Part shown: piece after piece, positions 60,092-64,000 of the stretch
Numbering within the stretch: position 1 is the stretch's first letter
How the letters are laid out: each line of letters begins with the position of its first letter
Source: JACCZR01 sp035296565
Lineage (GTDB): Bacteria; Actinomycetota; Thermoleophilia; Solirubrobacterales; Thermoleophilaceae
Direction: 5' to 3'
Length of the DNA: 64,000 bases
NCBI GenBank assembly: GCA_035296565.1
Contig: DATHAQ010000058.1
Location: 1 to 64,000 of the forward strand
Notes under the pieces: model-generated
Databases searched by the model: none
Told to the model about the DNA's origin: nothing
What the model saw: the letters and a program-made list of their open reading frames with translations, nothing else
Program-made: the position numbers and the translations under genes

Positions 60092-60544
60092 GTGGCCGAC
60101 GTTCGCCCCGCCTCACACGGCGACCTCCCCGCCCTGGCCGGGCTGGTCGGCGAGTTCCGCGACTTCTGGGGACGCCTGGAGCCCACGCACGAGGCCATCG
60201 AGAGCGGCGTGCAACTCCTGCACCAGGACCCCGACGCCGAGTTCCTGCTCGCGGCGCCCGCCCGGGGCTTCGCGCTGCTTCGCTTCCGCTACGTGGTCTG
60301 GACCGACTCGGAGGAGTGCGAGCTGGAGGACCTGTACGTGCGCGAGGCGGAACGCGGTTCGGGACTCGGCCGTGCTCTCACCGGGGCAGCCATCGAGCGG
60401 GCCCGCGGGCGCGGCTGCCGGCGCATGAACATCTTCGCCAACGAGGCCAACGCGGCGGCCGTCGGCCTCTACCGCGGCCTGGGCTTCTCGTCCTGGCACG
60501 ACCCGCCCGGCGGCCACAACCTGCACCTCCGGCGCGCCCTCTAG
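60092..60544 (+). CDS. GNAT acetyltransferase
   Basis: A 150-aa acetyltransferase: VRPASHGDLPALAGLVGEF, a strand pair ending ELEDLYVREAERGSGLGRAL (acetyl-CoA loop ERGSGLGRAL) and NEANAAAVGLYRGLGF near the end. GTG start; an in-frame ATG at 60068 would add eight residues and overlap the divergent citrate synthase start codon. Substrate unknown. Confidence 0.85.
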   Translation: MADVRPASHGDLPALAGLVGEFRDFWGRLEPTHEAIESGVQLLHQDPDAEFLLAAPARGFALLRFRYVVWTDSEECELEDLYVREAERGSGLGRALTGAAIERARGRGCRRMNIFANEANAAAVGLYRGLGFSSWHDPPGGHNLHLRRAL

Positions 60545-60552
60545 CCGGACAC

Positions 60553-60558
60553 TAGGCT
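60553..60558 (+). promoter_or_regulatory. -10 box (TAGGCT) for the YbhN-like gene
   Basis: TAGGCT ends 9 nt before the TTG at 60568, the same hexamer and spacing as before the ArsA-like gene at 48747. Confidence 0.38.
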
Positions 60559-60567
60559 CGCACGGCC

Positions 60568-61515
60568 TTGGACACACCGCTGCCGATCGAAGCGCCTCCC
60601 GCCCCGCTCACGTCGCGGCTGGGGGCCCCGGGCCTGTGGATGCGCCGCCACCCCGCCGCGACCACCGTGATCGGGAGTCTCGTGGTGGCGGTCGCGCTGG
60701 TCATCGGGCTGTGGAACAAGCGCGAGGACTTCGTGGAGGCCTTCACCAGCGCGTCGCTGATCGTGCTGGCGGCGGCGATCGCGCTGCAGGTCCTGTGGCT
60801 GGTCGCTCGCAGCGAGGCGTGGCACGTCTGTGTCGAGGCCGCCGGCGGCAGCGTCAGCCGGCGCCGGCTCTACCGGGCCGCCGCGGTCGGCTACCTCGGT
60901 AATCTCTTCAACCCGAACTTCGGCCTCGGGGTCCGGATCGCAACGCTGCGCCGCAGCGCGCCCGCCGACAGCCCCGGCCCCGGGGTCTTGATCGCCGCCG
61001 AGCTGCCGATCGTCGTGGTGGAGGCCGTGCTGGCCGCGGTCCTCTCGTTCACCCTTATCGCGCCTCTGGGGATGCCCTGGTGGGTCGCGGTGCTGATCCT
61101 GGCGGTCTCGGTCGCCGTGATCGGCGGGCTCACCCGCTTCGTGCGCCATCGCCGCGAGGGCTTCTGGAGGGGGCTCGAGGTGATGCGCTCGTCGGGGACC
61201 CGCACCACGATCATCCTGCTGGTCATGTTTGCCACCGGCATGCAGGTGGTCCGCAACCTGGTCGTGCTACAGGGCCTGGGGGTCGACGTCTCGGTGCTCG
61301 ACTCCGTGGCGCTCCTGATCGCCACGGCCGCGATTGGCCTGCTGCCGGTGGGTCCGACCCTCGGCGCCGCGACCGCCGTCCTGATCCTTGGCTCCAACGG
61401 ACCGGCCGTCGTAGCCGCGGCCGGAGCCCTGCTCACGGCCACCGGCGCGGTGGGGGCCCTCTGCTTCGCGGGCTGGGCCCTGGCGGACCGCCTGAGGCCC
61501 TCGCACGCGGGCTAG
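60568..61515 (+). CDS. YbhN/LPG-synthase-TM-like integral membrane protein
   Basis: A 315-aa protein with about eight helices of the UPF0104 (lysylphosphatidylglycerol synthase TM region) family. The signature GYLGNLFNPNFGLGVRIATL, with the conserved Asn, Pro and Arg, is present. This family includes flippase or regulatory parts of MprF-type proteins and glycan or lipid carriers. It is a stand-alone membrane part. TTG start. Confidence 0.82.
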   Translation: MDTPLPIEAPPAPLTSRLGAPGLWMRRHPAATTVIGSLVVAVALVIGLWNKREDFVEAFTSASLIVLAAAIALQVLWLVARSEAWHVCVEAAGGSVSRRRLYRAAAVGYLGNLFNPNFGLGVRIATLRRSAPADSPGPGVLIAAELPIVVVEAVLAAVLSFTLIAPLGMPWWVAVLILAVSVAVIGGLTRFVRHRREGFWRGLEVMRSSGTRTTIILLVMFATGMQVVRNLVVLQGLGVDVSVLDSVALLIATAAIGLLPVGPTLGAATAVLILGSNGPAVVAAAGALLTATGAVGALCFAGWALADRLRPSHAG

Positions 61516-61518
61516 TCT
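61513..61518 (+). promoter_or_regulatory. -10 box (TAGTCT) for the O-methyltransferase gene
   Basis: TAGTCT, the same hexamer as in the cox promoter, ends 8 nt before the GTG at 61527. It overlaps the stop of the preceding gene. Confidence 0.4.
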
Positions 61519-61526
61519 GCGCTGCG

Positions 61527-62162
61527 GTGCCCGTCCTCACCGATCACGTTCAGGCCTACCTGGAGTCGCTGCGCTCCGAGCGTTCCCCGGCCATGGCCCA
61601 GATGGAGGCCGTGGCCGAGCGTGACGGCGTGCCCATCGTCAGCTGGGAGACCGGCCGCCTCCTGGCCGTCCTGTGCCGGGTGCTCGACCCGCGGGTGCTG
61701 GAGGTAGGCACCGCGATCGGCTACTCGACCCTCCACATGGCGCAGGAGCTGTCGGAGGGGCGCATCGTCACGCTCGAGCTCGACCCCGAGCGTGCCGCGC
61801 AGGCCAGGCGCTCGTGGGAGCAGGCCGGGGTGGCCGACCGCATCGAGCTGGTCGAGGGTGACGCCCGCGAGACCATCACCCGGGTCGGGGGCCCCTTCGA
61901 CCTGCTCTTCGTCGACGCCATGAAGGTCGACTACCGCCGCTACCTGGAAGCGGCGCTGCCGTTGCTCGCCGAGCGAGCGCTCGTGGTCATCGACAACCTG
62001 CTGATGTCGGGCGAGGTCGGCCTCCCCGAGGGCAGCGAGACGTTCTGGTCGGCCGAGAACCTGGCGGCCGCCCGGTCCCTGAACGCCGAGATCCTGGGTG
62101 AGGACTGGCTCGGCGTGGTGCTCTCGGTGGGCGACGGCGTCGGCTTGGCCGTGCGCCGCTAG
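61527..62162 (+). CDS. O-methyltransferase (COMT-like)
   Basis: A 211-aa SAM-dependent methyltransferase. The SAM loop is VLEVGTAIGYSTLHMAQEL, followed by VTLELDPERAAQARRSWEQ, the metal/acceptor region LLFVDAMKVDYRRYLEAALP and VIDNLLMSGEV, which match the cation-dependent COMT-type O-methyltransferases. Substrate may be a catechol or similar phenol. GTG start. Its TAG shares CTAG with the convergent kinase gene. Confidence 0.88.
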   Translation: MPVLTDHVQAYLESLRSERSPAMAQMEAVAERDGVPIVSWETGRLLAVLCRVLDPRVLEVGTAIGYSTLHMAQELSEGRIVTLELDPERAAQARRSWEQAGVADRIELVEGDARETITRVGGPFDLLFVDAMKVDYRRYLEAALPLLAERALVVIDNLLMSGEVGLPEGSETFWSAENLAAARSLNAEILGEDWLGVVLSVGDGVGLAVRR

Positions 62163-63565
62163 CTGCAGCTGACCCCGAGGCGATCGATCAGCCAGGCCCT
62201 GCCCTTCTTGCTCAGGGCGACCTCGCCCCGGCAGTGGTCGACCCGGTCGCTGTGGACCGCGCGGGTCTCGATGGCCACCGTGGCCCGTCGCCCGTCCATC
62301 CGGACCACGCGGTTCTGCCGGAAGTCCACCGACCGCAGCGTCCCGAGTTGGCGTCTGAACGCCGCGAACCCGCCGAGCTGGGCCTGCGCCCGCGGCCCCG
62401 CGAGCGTCCACGCCGACTCGAAGCGGTCGTCGGCTGCCTCGGTGTAGAAGTCACGCACGACCGCCGCCGGCGAGGGCGCGGCGGGGCGCGCCGCGGGCGG
62501 GCTGTCCGCCCTCCGCGGGGCCTGCTCCTCGCCCGGCCAGAGCGCCAGCGCCGCGATCAACGCGATGGCGGCCAGCGCAGCCAGGCCGGCGATGAGCGGC
62601 CCCCTGCGCCGACGGCGCCCGGGCGCCGACGCGCCGGCCTGGGCCGCGGAGGCATCGGGTCGGGCCGGCTCGGGCGGGGCCGGCTCGGGCGGGGGCCGAG
62701 TGGGCTCGGGCGGGGGCGGGGTGGGCTGGGCCGGGGGCGGCTGCAGCGCCGGCCGCAGCCCATCGCGGAGGTCGCTTACCAGCCGCGCGGCCGACTCGGG
62801 GCGGTCCCCCGGCCGGTCGGCCATCCCCCGCCGCAGCACGGCCGAGGCCTCGGCCGGCGCGTCCGGCCACGCCTCCATGAGCTCCGGCGGCGGGAAGTTC
62901 GCCACCTGGTGGACGATCGCCATCGGGCTGTCGCCGGTGCGCGCGCGGCGCCCGCTGAGGGCCTCGAAGGCGATCGTCGCAAGCGCGTACACGTCCGCCG
63001 CCGCTGTCACCTCCTCACCGGCAAGCTGCTCAGGCGCCATGTAGACCGCCGAGCCCAGCGCCGTGCCCGACGAGGTCACCCGCGTGACGTCGACGCCGGT
63101 GGCCACTCCGAGGTCGGCCAGCTTTACCGTGCCGTCGCGGGCGAGCAGCACGTTCGCGGGCTTGACGTCGCGGTGGATGATCCCGTTCTCGTGCGCGTGG
63201 TCGAGCGCGTCGGCCAGGGGTTCGAGGATCGCGAGGGCCTGGTCGGGAGGCAGACTGCCTCGCCGGATCGCGTGGGCCAGCGTCTCGCCGTCAACGTACT
63301 CCAGCACCAGCGTGGTGACCTCGTCGTCCGTCTCCTCGAAGACGTCGAAGACCCTGACCACGTTGGGGTGGTTCAGCGAGGCCCCGAGCCGGGCCTCCCG
63401 CTGGAAGCGCTCGGCCAGCCCGGGATCGAGGTCCGAGTGCATGCGCTTGAGCGCTACGGAGCGCTCCAGCCGTTCGTCCTCGGCCAGGTACACCGTCGCC
63501 ATGCCGCCCGAGCCGAGCTTGCGCACAACGCGGTACCGACCGCCGGCCAAGCGCTTTGCCTCCAT
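62159..63565 (-). CDS. PASTA-less Ser/Thr protein kinase, membrane-anchored
   Basis: A 468-aa Hanks-type kinase. Glycine loop LGSGGMATVY, catalytic Lys40 in VALKRM, HRDVKPANVLL with the catalytic Asp at residue 133, DLG (151-153) in place of DFG, and the activation loop with TSSGTALGSAVYMAPEQ. A Pro/Ala-rich linker (about residues 285-330) leads to a transmembrane helix (GPLIAGLAALAAIALIAALA) and an extracytoplasmic NTF2/SnoaL-like domain of about 105 residues (VVRDFYTEAADDRFESAW). No PASTA repeats. The outside domain may sense a ligand. A TACGCT box lies 10 nt before the ATG. Confidence 0.9.
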   Translation of the reverse strand: MEAKRLAGGRYRVVRKLGSGGMATVYLAEDERLERSVALKRMHSDLDPGLAERFQREARLGASLNHPNVVRVFDVFEETDDEVTTLVLEYVDGETLAHAIRRGSLPPDQALAILEPLADALDHAHENGIIHRDVKPANVLLARDGTVKLADLGVATGVDVTRVTSSGTALGSAVYMAPEQLAGEEVTAAADVYALATIAFEALSGRRARTGDSPMAIVHQVANFPPPELMEAWPDAPAEASAVLRRGMADRPGDRPESAARLVSDLRDGLRPALQPPPAQPTPPPPEPTRPPPEPAPPEPARPDASAAQAGASAPGRRRRRGPLIAGLAALAAIALIAALALWPGEEQAPRRADSPPAARPAAPSPAAVVRDFYTEAADDRFESAWTLAGPRAQAQLGGFAAFRRQLGTLRSVDFRQNRVVRMDGRRATVAIETRAVHSDRVDHCRGEVALSKKGRAWLIDRLGVSCS

Positions 63566-63611
63566 GCGGCGAGGCAGCGTAGCGGCGCGGCGGGCTGCCC
63601 ACATCCGGCTC

Positions 63612-63617
63612 TACTCT
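63612..63617 (+). promoter_or_regulatory. -10 box (TACTCT) for the EamA gene
   Basis: TACTCT ends 6 nt before the GTG at 63624; no ribosome site is present. Confidence 0.4.
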
Positions 63618-63623
63618 CGGGCC

Positions 63624-64000
63624 GTGACCGGGCGGCCGGCCCTCAGCGCCGCGGCGGGGGCTGTGGTGATCGCCTTCTCGGCCATCCTCGTCCGGCTCGC
63701 CGAGGTCTCTCCTTCCACCGCGGCGACCTTCCGCTGCGCCTATGCCCTTCCCGTGCTCGCCCTCCTGGCGGTGCGCGAGCGCCGGCGCTTCGGTCCCCGC
63801 TCCCCGCGCGAACGAGGGCTCGCACTGGGCGCCGGCGTCTTCTTCGCGTGCGACCTGACCGCCTGGCACTACGCGATCGGCGCCGTGGGCGCCGGCCTGG
63901 CAACAGTGCTCGCAAACCTGCAGGTGGTACTGGTGGGCCTGCTGGCCTGGGTATCCCTCCGAGAGCGCCCCGCTCCGAGACTGCTCGCCTCGACACCCGT
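63624..64000 (+). CDS. EamA-family transporter, truncated by the window end
   Basis: The first 125 residues of a DMT-superfamily (EamA) transporter: helices include GAVVIAFSAILVRLAEVSPS, the conserved FRCAYALPVLALLAV and FFACDLTAWHYAIGAVGAGL. Family proteins have ten helices and about 290 residues, so more than half lies outside. GTG start. Divergent from the kinase gene (58-nt gap). Probably an exporter of metabolites or amino acids. Confidence 0.85.
   Translation, partial: MTGRPALSAAAGAVVIAFSAILVRLAEVSPSTAATFRCAYALPVLALLAVRERRRFGPRSPRERGLALGAGVFFACDLTAWHYAIGAVGAGLATVLANLQVVLVGLLAWVSLRERPAPRLLASTP

Overview
The window is GC-rich throughout, codes densely on both strands and uses many GTG and TTG starts with 4-nt stop/start overlaps. 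The gene content is typical of a high-GC Actinomycetota of the Thermoleophilia type (Solirubrobacterales or relatives): a tilS-hpt-ftsH block, form I CO dehydrogenase, a MerR-type helix fused to an adenylate cyclase, and many acyl-CoA enzymes. The taxonomic call is inference. I saw no tRNA, rRNA, CRISPR array, insertion sequence, prophage or origin.

Region 1 (1-14.6 kb) is a carbon monoxide oxidation island. A minus-strand operon runs from a promoter at 12250-12278 through five tiny one-helix membrane proteins, coxM, coxS, coxL (active-site AYRCSFR, form I), an XdhC-YHS fusion, a MocA-like cytidylyltransferase, a MoxR ATPase (coxD), a VWA protein (coxE), a 60-aa Cys protein and a 153-aa stand-alone piece of a CoxL domain. 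A second XdhC and a RibD/DHFR-like reductase sit on the other strand. coxG leads a second run, coxG-zinc ribbon-folP-folB. The island lies between ftsH and folP/folB, genes that are close together in many actinobacteria.

Region 2 (14.8-30.4 kb) is housekeeping and envelope: cyclase-tilS-hpt-ftsH, a two-domain SDR reductase, an LPFTG surface protein, a PlsC-type acyltransferase with an SDR, two phasin-like proteins (one with a histone-H1-like tail) around a nucleoside phosphorylase, and a large cell-wall hydrolase with lytic transglycosylase, degenerate M23 and M15-like parts.

Region 3 (30.4-40.7 kb) is acyl-CoA and polyester metabolism: a two-gene rearranged FadB with an overlapping sirtuin, a lipase-like hydrolase, PHA synthase with a coupled hydrolase, SRPBCC and PadR genes, a glycosyltransferase, and an acyl-CoA dehydrogenase with a palindromic operator candidate.

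Region 4 (40.7-64 kb) is mixed: a Ca2+/H+ antiporter, a TerC/ATP-grasp pair, an aldo-keto reductase, a repeat-bearing lipoprotein opposite a glucuronyl C5-epimerase, an ArsA-like ATPase, an SDR, EVE and DUF2203 proteins, a K+ channel/DUF1190/glutathionylspermidine-synthase-like/DUF350 module, an MFS pump, an acyl-CoA dehydrogenase/citrate synthase pair, a YbhN-like membrane protein, an O-methyltransferase, a Ser/Thr kinase and a truncated EamA transporter.

The most noteworthy signals are the five-helix-protein cassette inside the cox operon, at least three genes whose only sensible start is CTG in a CTGA overlap, very short divergent gaps with interlocked -10 boxes for apparently leaderless genes, and the stand-alone mini-CoxL domain.
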